From Mesorhizobium sp. AR02 (GTDB lineage Bacteria; Pseudomonadota; Alphaproteobacteria; Rhizobiales; Rhizobiaceae), in NCBI RefSeq assembly GCF_024746835.1, contig NZ_CP080531.1, positions 1,612,001 to 1,676,000 on the forward strand: DNA of 64,000 nucleotides, given 5' to 3'. Positions 27,311-36,957 of the stretch are shown piece by piece. Position numbers and translations under genes: made by a program. Under the pieces are notes generated by a model. It was not told where the DNA came from and ran no database searches. It saw nothing but the letters and a program-made list of their open reading frames with translations. Numbering within the stretch: the stretch's first letter is position 1; each line of letters opens with the position of its first letter.

Positions 27311-27871
27311 GTGTCTGGTTTCGCGTCGCTTCGCCTGACCCTCAGCGCAGCATTTCTCGGCGCTCTCCTCTATTCCTCGCTTGCCGCGGCACAGAGCGCG
27401 GCCGCACCCGCCCAGAGCGCCGTCACGCTCGGGCCGAGCGGCCTGCCGCTGCCGCGATTCGTCAGCCTGAAATCCGGCCGCGTCAACTCGCGCGTCGGCC
27501 CGGGCGCCAATTATTCGGTCGACTGGATGTATATGAAGGCCGGCCTGCCGATGGAGATCATCCAGGAATTCGACACGTGGCGCCGCGTGCGCGATGCCGA
27601 CGGTTCGGAAGGCTGGATCAACCAGTCGCTGCTGTCGGGCCGGCGCACCGCGATCATCGCGCCATGGCAGCGCGGCAAAGGCGCCCAGATCAATATGCTC
27701 AGAAGCCCCGACAAGGATGCCAGCGTGGTGGCGATCGTCGAGCCGGGCGTCATGGGCACGATCAAGTCCTGCGACGGCCAGTGGTGCGAAATGACGCTTG
27801 ACGGCCACACCGGCTGGCTCGCGCAGGCGGCGGTCTGGGGCGCCTATCCCGGCGAGCGGGTCAAGGACTGA
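27311..27871 (+). CDS. Exported protein with two SH3-like domains
   Basis: A 186-residue protein. A signal peptide (about 1-29, ending in SLAAAQS) is followed by two bacterial SH3 (SH3_4-type) domains at about 52-108 and 118-180. These often bind cell-wall peptides, so a periplasmic wall-associated role is likely (inference). The start is GTG with AAAGGAA just upstream. It converges on the DUF4260 gene, 12 bases away. Confidence 0.82.
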   Translation: MSGFASLRLTLSAAFLGALLYSSLAAAQSAAAPAQSAVTLGPSGLPLPRFVSLKSGRVNSRVGPGANYSVDWMYMKAGLPMEIIQEFDTWRRVRDADGSEGWINQSLLSGRRTAIIAPWQRGKGAQINMLRSPDKDASVVAIVEPGVMGTIKSCDGQWCEMTLDGHTGWLAQAAVWGAYPGERVKD

Positions 27872-27883
27872 GGTCGCCCCGCT

Positions 27884-28243
27884 CTATCGCCCGATACGGC
27901 CAAGGTGGGTGTCCTGAAAACCGGTTGACAGTTTCAGGCCGTAGCCCAGCGCACGGTCGATGGCGATGTGGGCGATCCAGATCAGCGCGACCGCGATTGC
28001 CGCCGCATGACCGGACAGGTACCCGACGAGCAGCAGCAGCACCGGTACTATGAGGATGTGAAGGGCGTTGTAGGCGATGGCGCCGATCTGCGGCCCGCCG
28101 AGGTAGCCAAACATCGACAGGTCCGGCGCCAGGATGAGCACTGCGAAGAGCCACCAGGAAACGCCTGACCAAGCGTAGAAGACAACGGCGGCGGCCGCCA
28201 CAGCAGCCCATTCGAGCCTGATTATCAGGTCGAGGGGTTTCAT
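27884..28243 (-). CDS. DUF4260 membrane protein
   Basis: A 119-residue protein with three or four membrane segments. It shows the family's PDLSMFGYLGGPQIGAIAYN block near 40-59 and ends with IDRALGYGLKL and DTHLGRIGR. The function of the family is not known. It follows irr by 10 bases on the minus strand and may share its transcript. Confidence 0.82.
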   Translation of the reverse strand: MKPLDLIIRLEWAAVAAAAVVFYAWSGVSWWLFAVLILAPDLSMFGYLGGPQIGAIAYNALHILIVPVLLLLVGYLSGHAAAIAVALIWIAHIAIDRALGYGLKLSTGFQDTHLGRIGR

Positions 28244-28253
28244 TTCTGGCCGA

Positions 28254-28739
28254 TTATTCTGGCTCCGCCGATTGTTCTGGCCTCGCCGGCCCTTCCTGGC
28301 GCTTGGGGCGCAGCCTCACCACGATGTCGACATTGGCGATTTCCATGCCCTCGGGCGGCTCCGGCAGGTTGGTGACCGTCACAGGGCCATTGGCGATGTC
28401 GAAAATCCGGTTTTCGCCTTCAATGTAGAAATGGTGGTGGTCGGAAGTGTTGGTGTCGAAATAAGTTTTTGCACCCTCGACGGCGAGGATGCGCAGCAGC
28501 CCCGCCTGGGTGAATTGGTGGAGCGCGTTGTAGACGGTGGCCAGCGACACCGGCACGCCGGCGGCCAGCGCTTCCTCGTGCAGTTCCTCGGCCGAGAGAT
28601 GGCGATCGCCCTTGGCGAAAAGCAGGTCGGCCAGCGCGATACGCTGGCGTGTCGGCCTCAGGCCGGCTTCACGTACCCGCTTGTCCACAGCGACATTTTC
28701 CTTCCGGCAGCCCCGGTCCATCTGGTCTTCCAAGCTCAC
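28254..28739 (-). CDS. irr: Iron response regulator Irr (Fur family)
   Basis: A 161-residue Fur-family protein. The winged helix covers about 20-85 and the dimer/metal domain about 90-145. The HHH heme-binding motif is at 101-103 (SDHHHFYIEGE), a mark of rhizobial Irr. The N-terminal Cys-Pro heme motif of Bradyrhizobium Irr is absent; Cys11 is followed by Arg. Irr binds ICE boxes when iron or heme is low. The start is a GTG; an ATG at 28721 with a better ribosome site (GGAAG) would give 155 residues. It is divergent from fabA, as in other rhizobia. Confidence 0.92.
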   Translation of the reverse strand: MSLEDQMDRGCRKENVAVDKRVREAGLRPTRQRIALADLLFAKGDRHLSAEELHEEALAAGVPVSLATVYNALHQFTQAGLLRILAVEGAKTYFDTNTSDHHHFYIEGENRIFDIANGPVTVTNLPEPPEGMEIANVDIVVRLRPKRQEGPARPEQSAEPE

Positions 28740-28807
28740 AGTCCCGCTTCAAGACACGCCCAGAATGGCAAAAAAATGAACGTCTGCCGAAACCGGACCC
28801 CTGTTGA

Positions 28808-28836
28808 CATATATTCTGTCGTCCGAACGCGATCAA
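28808..28836 (-). promoter_or_regulatory. Sigma70-type promoter of irr
   Basis: On the minus strand TTGATC (28836-28831), 17 bases, then TATATG (28813-28808). Transcription would start near 28801, about 60 bases before irr. Confidence 0.6.
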
Positions 28837-28963
28837 TAGCGCGCATTGACCCGGGCAGACTGGCGGGTTAAGCGCAAACGCCGGTTTCCGGCCTGAAACA
28901 GATTGTGTTAGGACACCAACGACAAGGGCGCGCTACCGCCCGGACGATATGGGGACGAGATTG

Positions 28964-29479
28964 ATGGCGGGTAAATCCAGCTACGACTACGAAGAATTGC
29001 TGGCCTGCGCCCGCGGCGAGCTGTTCGGAGAGGGCAATGCCCAGCTGCCCTACCCGCCCATGCTGATGTTCGACCGTATCACCGAGATCAGCGAGACCGG
29101 CGGCGCTTTCGACAAGGGCTTCATCCGCGCGGAGTTCGACATCAAGCCGGACCTGTGGTTCTTTGCCTGCCATTTCATCGGCAATCCGATCATGCCAGGA
29201 TGCCTCGGTCTGGACGCCTTGTGGCAGTTGACCGGCTTCTACCTCGGCTGGCTCGGCGAACCCGGCAAGGGAATGGCGTTGTCTACCAGTGAGGTCAAGT
29301 TCAAGGGCATGGTCACACCATCGGTCAAGAAGGTCGAGTATGGCGTGGATTTCAAGCGCGTGATGCGCGGCCGGCTGGTTCTGGGCATCGCCGATGGCTG
29401 GATGAAGGCGGATGGCGAGCCCATATATGCGGCGACGGACCTGAAGGTCGGTCTGTCCAAGCAGTCGGCGGTCGCTTGA
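28964..29479 (+). CDS. fabA: 3-hydroxydecanoyl-ACP dehydratase/isomerase FabA
   Basis: A 171-residue hot-dog fold enzyme of usual length. The catalytic His is in [20 protein letters not shown] near 66-85. It dehydrates 3-hydroxydecanoyl-ACP and isomerises the product to the cis-3 form, starting unsaturated fatty acid synthesis. It leads the fabA-fabB-fabI operon. The ATG at 28964 keeps the conserved [10 protein letters not shown]-terminus. Confidence 0.96.
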   Translation: MAGKSSYDYEELLACARGELFGEGNAQLPYPPMLMFDRITEISETGGAFDKGFIRAEFDIKPDLWFFACHFIGNPIMPGCLGLDALWQLTGFYLGWLGEPGKGMALSTSEVKFKGMVTPSVKKVEYGVDFKRVMRGRLVLGIADGWMKADGEPIYAATDLKVGLSKQSAVA

Positions 29480-29528
29480 CCGCAGCCCTGGCCGACCCAC
29501 TGGCCAGAATCCCTGGAAGGAGTTGCGA

Positions 29529-30749
29529 ATGAGACGTGTCGTAGTCACAGGCCTCGGCATCGTGTCGTCGATCGGCAACAATGCCAACGAGGTGCAGACC
29601 TCGCTGCATGACGCCAGATCCGGCATCAGCTTTTCCAATTCCTTCGCCGAGCACGGCTTCCGTTGCCAGGTCTGGGGAGCTCCGACGCTCGACCCGTCCG
29701 CCATGATCGATCGCCGCGCGATGCGCTTCCTGTCGCAGGGCGCGGCCTGGAACCACGTCGCCATGGATCAGGCGATCGCCGATGCGGGTCTCGGCGAAAG
29801 TGACATCACCAATGAGCGCACCGGCATCGTCATGGGCTCGGGCGGCCCTTCCACCCGCACCATCGTCGAGGCGGCCGAAACGACGCTGAAGAACGGCAGC
29901 CCCAAGCGTATCGGCCCCTTTGCCGTGCCGAAGGCGATGTCGTCGACGGCCTCGGCGACGCTGGCCACGTGGTTCAAGATCCACGGCGTCAACTATTCGA
30001 TCTCATCGGCCTGCTCGACCTCGGCGCATTGCATCGGCAACGGCTATGAGCTGATCCAGTGGGGCAAGCAGGACATGGTCTTTGCCGGCGGCCATGAGGA
30101 TCTCGACTGGACGATGTCGGACCTGTTCGACGCCATGGGCGCCATGTCATCCAAGTTCAACGACCGGGCATCGGCAGCTTCCCGCGCCTATGACGTCAAT
30201 CGCGACGGCTTCGTCATTGCCGGCGGTGCCGGCGTGCTGGTGCTGGAAGAGCTGGAGCATGCCAAGGCGCGCGGCGCCAAGATCTACGCCGAGATCGTCG
30301 GCTACGGCGCGACCTCGGACGGCTACGACATGGTCGCGCCTTCGGGCGAAGGCGCGGTCCGCTGCATGCGCCAGGCGCTGGCGACGGTCTCCACGCCGGT
30401 CGACTACATCAACACCCACGGCACCTCGACGCCAGTGGGGGATTCCAAGGAAATGGGCGCCATCCGCGAGGTGTTCGGCGAGAAGATGCCGTTCATCACC
30501 TCGACGAAATCGCTGACCGGCCATTCGCTGGGCGCGGCCGGCGTGCAGGAATCCATCTATTCGATCCTGATGATGCAAGGCGGCTTCATCGGCGAAAGCG
30601 CCCATATCGAGACCCTCGACCCCGAATTCGAGGGCATGCCGATCGTACGCAAGCGCATCGACAACGCCAAGATCGACACCGTCCTGTCAAATTCCTTCGG
30701 TTTCGGTGGCACCAACGCGACGCTCGTTTTCCAGCGCTATTCCGCATAA
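29529..30749 (+). CDS. fabB: Beta-ketoacyl-ACP synthase I FabB
   Basis: A 406-residue condensing enzyme. The catalytic Cys is in [12 protein letters not shown] near 163, and the two His residues are in [11 protein letters not shown] near 298 and [11 protein letters not shown] near 333. It elongates the cis-unsaturated intermediates made by FabA. AAGGAG lies just before the ATG. It sits 49 bases after fabA and 30 before fabI. Confidence 0.96.
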   Translation: MRRVVVTGLGIVSSIGNNANEVQTSLHDARSGISFSNSFAEHGFRCQVWGAPTLDPSAMIDRRAMRFLSQGAAWNHVAMDQAIADAGLGESDITNERTGIVMGSGGPSTRTIVEAAETTLKNGSPKRIGPFAVPKAMSSTASATLATWFKIHGVNYSISSACSTSAHCIGNGYELIQWGKQDMVFAGGHEDLDWTMSDLFDAMGAMSSKFNDRASAASRAYDVNRDGFVIAGGAGVLVLEELEHAKARGAKIYAEIVGYGATSDGYDMVAPSGEGAVRCMRQALATVSTPVDYINTHGTSTPVGDSKEMGAIREVFGEKMPFITSTKSLTGHSLGAAGVQESIYSILMMQGGFIGESAHIETLDPEFEGMPIVRKRIDNAKIDTVLSNSFGFGGTNATLVFQRYSA

Positions 30750-30779
30750 GGCCAGCGTTTTTCCAAAAGGATTGCCAAC

Positions 30780-31583
30780 ATGGACGGATTGATGAAGGGC
30801 AAGCGCGGGCTTGTCATGGGTGTCGCCAACGATCATTCGATCGCGTGGGGCATCGCCCAGAAATTGTCCGAACATGGGGCGGAGCTCGCCTTCACCTACC
30901 AGGGCGAGGCCTTCGGCCGCCGGGTCAAGCCGCTCGCCGACAGACTGGGCGCCTCGCTGGTCGTTCCCTGCGATGTCGAGGACAGCGCTTCGGTCGCCGC
31001 CACGTTCGAGACGCTTGGGCAGGCCTGGGGCGGGCTGGACTTCGTCGTCCATGCCATCGGCTTTTCCGACAAGAATGAGTTGAAAGGCCTTTACGCCGAC
31101 ACCAGCCGGGACAATTTCGTCCGCACCATGGTGATCTCCTGCTACTCCTTCACCGAAGTGGCCCGCAATGCGGCGGCACTGATGACGGAGGGCGGCTCGA
31201 TGATCACGCTGACCTATGCCGGTTCGGTCCGCGTCATGCCGAACTACAATGTCATGGGCGTCGCCAAGGCCGGCCTCGAAGCCAGCGTGCGCTACCTTGC
31301 CAACGACTACGGTCCGCGCGGCATCCGGGTGAACGGCATCTCGGCGGGGCCGGTGCGCACGCTCGCCGGTGCCGGCATTTCGGACGCCCGCCACATGTTC
31401 TCCTACCAGCAGCGCAACTCGCCGCTGCGCCGTACCGTGACCATCGACGAGGTCGGCGGCTCGGCGCTTTATTTGCTGTCCGACCTCGCCTCCGGCGTCA
31501 CCGGCGAAATCCACTATGTCGATTCCGGCTATCACATCGTCTCGATGCCGACGCTCGACGAGTTGAAGCAGACGGATGGCTGA
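30780..31583 (+). CDS. fabI: Enoyl-ACP reductase FabI
   Basis: A 267-residue SDR-family reductase. The NADH-binding segment is GVANDHSIAWGIAQ near 11-24, and the catalytic Tyr-x6-Lys is YNVMGVAKAG near 155-164. It makes the last reduction of each elongation cycle. It closes the fabA-fabB-fabI operon. Confidence 0.95.
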   Translation: MDGLMKGKRGLVMGVANDHSIAWGIAQKLSEHGAELAFTYQGEAFGRRVKPLADRLGASLVVPCDVEDSASVAATFETLGQAWGGLDFVVHAIGFSDKNELKGLYADTSRDNFVRTMVISCYSFTEVARNAAALMTEGGSMITLTYAGSVRVMPNYNVMGVAKAGLEASVRYLANDYGPRGIRVNGISAGPVRTLAGAGISDARHMFSYQQRNSPLRRTVTIDEVGGSALYLLSDLASGVTGEIHYVDSGYHIVSMPTLDELKQTDG

Positions 31584-31656
31584 CGAGCCCCGGAACGGGT
31601 CAAGGCGACGCGCTTTGAGCAACATGCTTGGGAGCGTTGCAGAGAAATGGCCGTTT

Positions 31657-31686
31657 TCCAGTAAAGAAATGATCCTCTCCAGTAAA
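31657..31686. promoter_or_regulatory. Direct repeat upstream of the GGDEF/EAL gene
   Basis: TCCAGTAAA occurs twice (31657-31665 and 31678-31686), 21 bases apart start to start, which is two helical turns. It lies about 75-100 bases before the GGDEF/EAL start and could be an activator or repressor site. Confidence 0.35.
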
Positions 31687-31758
31687 ATTGGATGCATTCG
31701 CGGAAACTCATTTTAAGAAGATTTCCGCTATAGAGTCCCGCAATCTGGGGACCTTTGA

Positions 31759-33303
31759 ATGTCTGCCGTCAGCAACCCGAAGCGAACACCGGTGTTCCGA
31801 CTGCTCACGATAGCAAGCTCGGGCATTGGCAGTTTCATCCTCGGCATCTGGGGCCTGAAACACGGTCTCGGCGACGGGTTTGCCGGCATATCCGTGGACA
31901 TGATGGTCGCGATCATGGCTGCGCTTTGCGCGCTGGCGGCGTCGGTGGCGGCAATGTCCTTCTTCGCCGGCATCGATGAATCGGCGGATTTTGTGTTCAA
32001 CGAAACCCATTTCGACAAGCTGACCGGACTGCTGGCGCGCCCGGCGATGGTCGGCAAGATCGCCGAGGCGGCGTGCGCGACAAGCCGAACCGGGGAACCG
32101 ATGTTCCTGATCGACATCGACATCGACCGTTTCAAGCACATCAACGACGCGATCGGTTACAGCCAGGGCGACGAGCTGATCCGCGCCTTCACCAAGCGGC
32201 TGCAAAGCTGTGTGCCCCCACGCGCCCTGATCGGGCGCATCGGCGCCGGCGAGTTCGCCGTGCTGCTCCCGGATCATCAGATCCAGGGAACGATGGAAAG
32301 CATGGTCGAAAGGCTCATCGACGAGATGATGGAGCCCTATGAACTCAGCAGCCATCAGCAATCGGTGGGTCTGTCGGTGGGTATCGTGGCCATGCCCAAG
32401 GATGGCGTCGATCCGGTCCTTATCCTGCGCCGCTCCAACCTGGCGCTGCAGAATGCGCGCGCCAGCGGCGTCGGCAACTGGTCGGTGTTCGACAGCGAGA
32501 TGGGGCGTGTCGCCGATCATCGCCAATGGGTCGAATCCGAACTGCACACCGCTTTCGAGCGCGGAGACTTCGACCTGCACTATCAGCCGCAGCTCGACCT
32601 GCCGACCGGCCGTATCATCGGCTACGAGGCGCTGATCCGCTGGAACCATCCCGAACGCGGCATGATCCCGCCCATGGAGTTCATCCAGATCGCCGAGGAA
32701 ACCGGGATGATCAACCCGATCGGCGAATGGGTTCTGCGCAAGGCCTGCAGCGACGCCCGCCATCTGCCCGACGACTGTTTCGTCGCCGTCAACATCTCGC
32801 CGGTCCAGTTCATGACCAAGGACTTCGTCGGCATCGTGCGTGACACGATGCGGACCACCGGCATCAAGCCGTCGCGGCTGGAGCTGGAAGTCACCGAGAC
32901 GGCGATGATGCAGGACCGCGACCGCGCGGCCGCTATCCTGAAAGAGCTTGCCGAGATGGGCATCTCCGTCGCCGTAGACGATTTCGGCACCGGCTATTCC
33001 AATCTGAGCTACCTGATCGATTTCTCGTTCGGCAAGCTGAAGATCGACCGCTCCTTCGTCAGCCGCATCGATACCGATTCCAGCTCCGGCGCCGTCGTGT
33101 CGACCATTGTCGGGCTTTCGCGTGCACTCGGCGTCAGCATCATTGCCGAAGGCGTCGAGACCGAGAACCAGGCGACTTTGCTGCGCGCCGCCGGCTGCGA
33201 GGTGGTGCAGGGCTACCTGTTCGGCCGTCCGGCGCCACTCAAGTTCAGGGTTGGCGACCAGCACGTCACCGACGAGGTCCGGCGCGTCGCCAACCTGCAC
33301 TGA
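31759..33303 (+). CDS. Membrane GGDEF/EAL protein, probable c-di-GMP phosphodiesterase
   Basis: A 514-residue protein. Two membrane helices lie at about 14-33 and 46-69. The GGDEF domain (about 83-250) has GAGEF at 162-166 in place of GGDEF, so cyclase activity is doubtful. The EAL domain (about 255-505) is intact: EALIRW at 290-295 and DDFGTGYSNLSYL near 413. It therefore probably breaks down cyclic di-GMP, with the degenerate GGDEF as a possible regulatory GTP site. It is isolated between fabI and the RsmC-like gene. A role in pilus or attachment control is possible but not shown. Confidence 0.88.
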   Translation: MSAVSNPKRTPVFRLLTIASSGIGSFILGIWGLKHGLGDGFAGISVDMMVAIMAALCALAASVAAMSFFAGIDESADFVFNETHFDKLTGLLARPAMVGKIAEAACATSRTGEPMFLIDIDIDRFKHINDAIGYSQGDELIRAFTKRLQSCVPPRALIGRIGAGEFAVLLPDHQIQGTMESMVERLIDEMMEPYELSSHQQSVGLSVGIVAMPKDGVDPVLILRRSNLALQNARASGVGNWSVFDSEMGRVADHRQWVESELHTAFERGDFDLHYQPQLDLPTGRIIGYEALIRWNHPERGMIPPMEFIQIAEETGMINPIGEWVLRKACSDARHLPDDCFVAVNISPVQFMTKDFVGIVRDTMRTTGIKPSRLELEVTETAMMQDRDRAAAILKELAEMGISVAVDDFGTGYSNLSYLIDFSFGKLKIDRSFVSRIDTDSSSGAVVSTIVGLSRALGVSIIAEGVETENQATLLRAAGCEVVQGYLFGRPAPLKFRVGDQHVTDEVRRVANLH

Positions 33304-33320
33304 ATGCGATACGCATCGTT

Positions 33321-34331
33321 TCACCGACGCGCGACAAACACCTTGAACATGCCATCGCGGGCGAGTTCCGCGTGGCTGGCAAAGACGGCCGACAGCACGG
33401 GCTCGTAGGGAAGCTGGCGATTGGCGACCATGAACAGCCTGCCACCGGGCTTCAATGCCTTGGCTGCCGCGCGGATCATGCCGGCGCCGATCTCCGGCTC
33501 CGCCGCACGGCTGCGGTGAAAGGGTGGGTTCATGGCGATGACGTCATAGCGGCGCTCGACCGGCTCCGCGAGCAGATCCGTCCAGAAGAAGCCTTGCGCC
33601 ACGGTGCCACCGAGGTTGCCCTTGGCTGCCTCCAGCGCATCGAAATCGGCCTCGTAGAGATCAAGGGCCGACAGGCCTGACGAACCGGCAGCCATCTCAG
33701 CCGCCACATAGCCCCAGCCGGCGCAGAAATCGGCCGCACTGCCGCGCAGGTCATCGGGCAGGTTGTCGACCAGCAGTTTCGACCCTGCATCGACGCGATC
33801 GAAGGAGAACATGCCGGGTGCGGTGTGGAACCGGCCCTCTATCAGTTGCGCCGGGTTGGCGGCGCGAAGTGCCGCAGCAGCCTGCATATCCGCCGGGCGG
33901 CGCAGCCAGAAGGCGATGCCGTGATATTTCGGCATATGGCCGTCGAGCGACACAAGCTCGTCGACGCGCTTGCGCAAGCTGGCAATGCCATCGTCCTTGC
34001 CGCCGGCGATGACAACCAGCCCGCCTGGCGCCACACGCTCGAGGGCCTCGGCGATGCCCAGTTCGTTCTGGCCACGATGACGGCCAGCGAGCACCAGCGC
34101 GGCATCAAAACCGTCGCCCTCGGTTTTCGGTGTGACCGCGAAGCCCGCTGCCTGCAAGGCGCGGAAATGCGGCCGAAAGCCCTGTACGAGATGAAGCGTA
34201 GCCTCGAAACCCGACGGCAAGCGCAGGCCTGGCTCGGCGCCGAGGAAAAGGATGCGCTCGCCCTTTCGCGGCAAAGCAAGAGCCTCGGCCTCGAACGGAT
34301 GGAAAAGCGTCTTCAGCGCTTCAGCGGACAT
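33321..34331 (-). CDS. rsmC: RsmC-like class I SAM-dependent methyltransferase
   Basis: A 336-residue protein. The N-terminal half is a degenerate methylase-like domain. The C-terminal half has the SAM-binding start DFCAGWGYVAAEMAAG near 197-212 and the catalytic NPPFH near 256, typical of base N-methylases. RsmC methylates G1207 of 16S rRNA; RsmC is the closest fit, but RlmG-like activity on 23S rRNA cannot be excluded. It converges on the GGDEF/EAL gene. Confidence 0.8.
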   Translation of the reverse strand: MSAEALKTLFHPFEAEALALPRKGERILFLGAEPGLRLPSGFEATLHLVQGFRPHFRALQAAGFAVTPKTEGDGFDAALVLAGRHRGQNELGIAEALERVAPGGLVVIAGGKDDGIASLRKRVDELVSLDGHMPKYHGIAFWLRRPADMQAAAALRAANPAQLIEGRFHTAPGMFSFDRVDAGSKLLVDNLPDDLRGSAADFCAGWGYVAAEMAAGSSGLSALDLYEADFDALEAAKGNLGGTVAQGFFWTDLLAEPVERRYDVIAMNPPFHRSRAAEPEIGAGMIRAAAKALKPGGRLFMVANRQLPYEPVLSAVFASHAELARDGMFKVFVARR

Positions 34332-34345
34332 TCCCTCTACCTTCC

Positions 34346-34378
34346 AAACGAAAACGGGCGCGACCTAAGCCGCGCCCG
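34346..34378 (-). terminator. Terminator downstream of pnp
   Basis: On the minus strand CGGGCGCG and CGCGCCCG form an eight-base stem around eight bases, followed by TTTTCGTTT. It lies 24 bases past the pnp stop and ends the long translation superoperon. Confidence 0.8.
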
Positions 34379-34401
34379 CTCCGATTTTCCTGTCAGACCG
34401 A

Positions 34402-36549
34402 TCAGGCGGCGTCTTCTTCGCCTTCGGCCTTCTTGTCGCGCACGATTTCCTTGCCGGTGGCTTGGTCGACGACCTTCATCGACAGGCGGACCTTGCCGCG
34501 CTCGTCGAAGCCCATCAGCTTGACCCAGACCTTGTCGCCTTCCTTGACGACGTCCGAGGTCTTGGCGACGCGCTCATTGGCGAGCTGCGAGATGTGGACG
34601 AGACCGTCACGCGGACCGAAGAAATTGACGAAAGCACCGAAGTCAGCGGTCTTGACGACCGTGCCTTCGTAGATTTCGCCGACTTCCGGCTCGGCGACGA
34701 TGGTGTGGATCCACTTCTTCGCCGCCTCGATCTCCTTGGCGTTCGACGAAGCGATCTTCACCGTGCCGTCGTCCTCGATGTTGATCTTGGCGCCGGTCTT
34801 CTCGACGATCTCGCGGATGACCTTGCCGCCGGAGCCGATGACGTCGCGGATCTTGTCGGTCGGGATGTGCATGACCTCGATGCGCGGCGCGAACTCGCCG
34901 AGTTCGGGGCGGGCGCCGGTCAGGGCATGCGCCATTTCGCCGAGGATATGCTGGCGGCCATCCTTGGCCTGGTCCAGCGCGATCTTCATGATCTCCTCGG
35001 TGATGCCTTCGATCTTGATGTCCATCTGCAGCGAGGTGATGCCGTTGGCGGTGCCGGCGACCTTGAAGTCCATGTCGCCGAGGTGATCTTCGTCACCCAG
35101 AATGTCGGACAGAATCGCGAAGCGCTCGCCTTCCTTGATCAGGCCCATGGCGATACCGGCAACCGGCTTGGCCAGCGGCACGCCGGCATCCATCAGCGCC
35201 AGCGAGGTGCCGCAGACAGTGGCCATCGACGACGAACCGTTGGACTCGGTGATCTCCGAGACGACGCGCAGCGTGTAGGGGAACTGGTCAGCGCTCGGCA
35301 GCATCGGGCGGATGGCGCGCCAGGCGAGCTTGCCGTGGCCGATTTCGCGGCGGCCCGGCGAACCCATGCGGCCGGTCTCACCGACGGAGTAGGGAGGGAA
35401 GTTGTAGTGAAGGAGGAACTTCTCCTTGTACATGCCGGTCAGCGAATCGACATACTGCTCGTCTTCGCCGGTGCCGAGTGTGGCAACGACCAGCGCCTGG
35501 GTCTCGCCGCGGGTAAACAGCGCCGAACCATGGGTGCGCGGCAGGACGCCGACTTCGGAGACGATCTTGCGAACGGTCTTCAGGTCACGACCATCGATGC
35601 GCGAACCGGTGTCGAGGATGTTCCAGCGCACGACCTTGGCCTGGAGTTCCTTGAACACCGAACCGATCTGCTCGGAGGTGTACTTGGCCTCTTCGCCTTC
35701 GGCCGGAGCATAGGCTGCCTTGACCTTCGCCTTGACGGCGTCGACGGCGGCATAGCGCTTCTGCTTGTCGGTGATCTTGTAGGCTTCACGAAGCTCGTCG
35801 CCGACGATCTTCAGCATCTCGGCTTCAAGCGCGGAATAGTCCGGCGCGGTGAAGTCGCGCGGCTCCTTGGCGGCAACTTCGGCCAGCTTGATGATGGCGT
35901 CGATGACCGGCTGGAAGCCCTTGTGACCGAACATGACGGCGCCGAGCATCAGCTCTTCGCCAAGTTCCTTGGCTTCGGACTCAACCATCAGCACGGCGTC
36001 GGCGGTGCCGGCGACGACGAGGTCGAGCTTGGATTCCTGCATCTCGTCGATGTGCGGGTTGAGCACGTATTCGCCGTTGATGTAGCCGACGCGGGCGCCG
36101 CCGACCGGGCCCATGAAGGGGACGCCCGACAGGGTCAGCGCGGCCGAGGTGGCGACGATCGACAGAATGTCCGGATCGTTCTCGAGGTCATGCTGGACAA
36201 CGGTGACGACGATCTGGGTGTCGTTCTTGTAGCCGTCAGCGAAGAGCGGACGGATCGGGCGGTCGATGAGACGGGAAACCAGCGTTTCCTTTTCGCTCGG
36301 ACGGCCTTCGCGCTTGAAATAGCCGCCCGGGATCTTGCCGGCGGCATAGGTCTTTTCCTGGTAGTTGACGGTCAGCGGAAAGAAATCGAGGCCGGGCTTG
36401 GGCTCCTTCATCGAAACGACGGTGGCCAGAACCTTGGTCTCGCCGTAGGTGGCGAGCACAGCGCCGTCAGCCTGACGCGCGATCTTACCGGTTTCGAGGA
36501 TGAGCGGGCGGCCGCCCCATTCGATTTCCACTTTGTGCTGATTGAACAT
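34402..36549 (-). CDS. pnp: Polyribonucleotide nucleotidyltransferase (PNPase)
   Basis: A 715-residue protein of usual length. Two RNase PH-like domains (about 10-220 and 320-540) flank a helical linker. A KH domain ([15 protein letters not shown] near 565-580) and an S1 domain ([15 protein letters not shown] near 628) follow. It degrades RNA from the 3' end using phosphate and is a core part of the degradosome. The start [11 protein letters not shown] follows AAAGGAC. It ends the operon after rpsO, with a long structured gap between them. Confidence 0.97.
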   Translation of the reverse strand: MFNQHKVEIEWGGRPLILETGKIARQADGAVLATYGETKVLATVVSMKEPKPGLDFFPLTVNYQEKTYAAGKIPGGYFKREGRPSEKETLVSRLIDRPIRPLFADGYKNDTQIVVTVVQHDLENDPDILSIVATSAALTLSGVPFMGPVGGARVGYINGEYVLNPHIDEMQESKLDLVVAGTADAVLMVESEAKELGEELMLGAVMFGHKGFQPVIDAIIKLAEVAAKEPRDFTAPDYSALEAEMLKIVGDELREAYKITDKQKRYAAVDAVKAKVKAAYAPAEGEEAKYTSEQIGSVFKELQAKVVRWNILDTGSRIDGRDLKTVRKIVSEVGVLPRTHGSALFTRGETQALVVATLGTGEDEQYVDSLTGMYKEKFLLHYNFPPYSVGETGRMGSPGRREIGHGKLAWRAIRPMLPSADQFPYTLRVVSEITESNGSSSMATVCGTSLALMDAGVPLAKPVAGIAMGLIKEGERFAILSDILGDEDHLGDMDFKVAGTANGITSLQMDIKIEGITEEIMKIALDQAKDGRQHILGEMAHALTGARPELGEFAPRIEVMHIPTDKIRDVIGSGGKVIREIVEKTGAKINIEDDGTVKIASSNAKEIEAAKKWIHTIVAEPEVGEIYEGTVVKTADFGAFVNFFGPRDGLVHISQLANERVAKTSDVVKEGDKVWVKLMGFDERGKVRLSMKVVDQATGKEIVRDKKAEGEEDAA

Positions 36550-36957
36550 GTCTTGTCCTTTATATGAGGAAGGGCCGCGCCGTTTCAGCGTGCGCGGGTG
36601 CCCTTTCCTCTGGCTTCCTTTCTCGGGCAGCCACGGGCAAGACAACGGGAGGCTCGGGTTTTATTGGCACTACGGCCATACGAGCGTCCTGCAATCCTGC
36701 CCCATGACCGTCCATGGGTGGCTTCGAGTGGCCCTCTGCACGCTCTAAGCCGGATATGGCCAATCGATCGACTGGCCTGCGCACGACCCCGAAAACCATT
36801 GCTTGCGGAACGCGTCATGCGCAAATTCACTTGTTGAAGCGTCCGTCCGGCATCCGGATGGGTGCGCGGCGCTCCAGTCCTGCATTCGAGATCGGGTTGG
36901 CCCGGGGCTCGAATGCGCGACCGGCGGACTCCCTGTGGGAGCCCGCCGGTCAATTCG
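36550..36957. other. rpsO-pnp intergenic region
   Basis: About 408 bases with no credible gene. It contains the strong rpsO hairpin (36919-36951) and a second inverted repeat with arms GCATTCGAG (36882-36890) and CTCGAATGC (36908-36916). In E. coli the pnp leader is cut by RNase III and mediates autocontrol; the structures here could serve the same end. Confidence 0.5.
36919..36951 (-). terminator. Strong hairpin after rpsO
   Basis: GACCGGCGG and CCGCCGGTC (nine bases) enclose a second stem, CTCCC and GGGAG, around TGT. It lies six bases past the rpsO stop. No T-run follows, so it may stabilise or process the rpsO message rather than end it. Confidence 0.65.

Noticed and set aside
31708..33324. 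A 538-codon open frame opposite the GGDEF/EAL gene
   Set aside because: Complete overlap with a gene of clear domains; no independent support.
34462..36567. A 701-codon open frame on the plus strand opposite pnp
   Set aside because: It lies exactly antisense to a clear pnp gene, has no ribosome site or known domain, and its Asp/Gly/Leu/Val-rich composition is what the complement of GC-rich codons gives.
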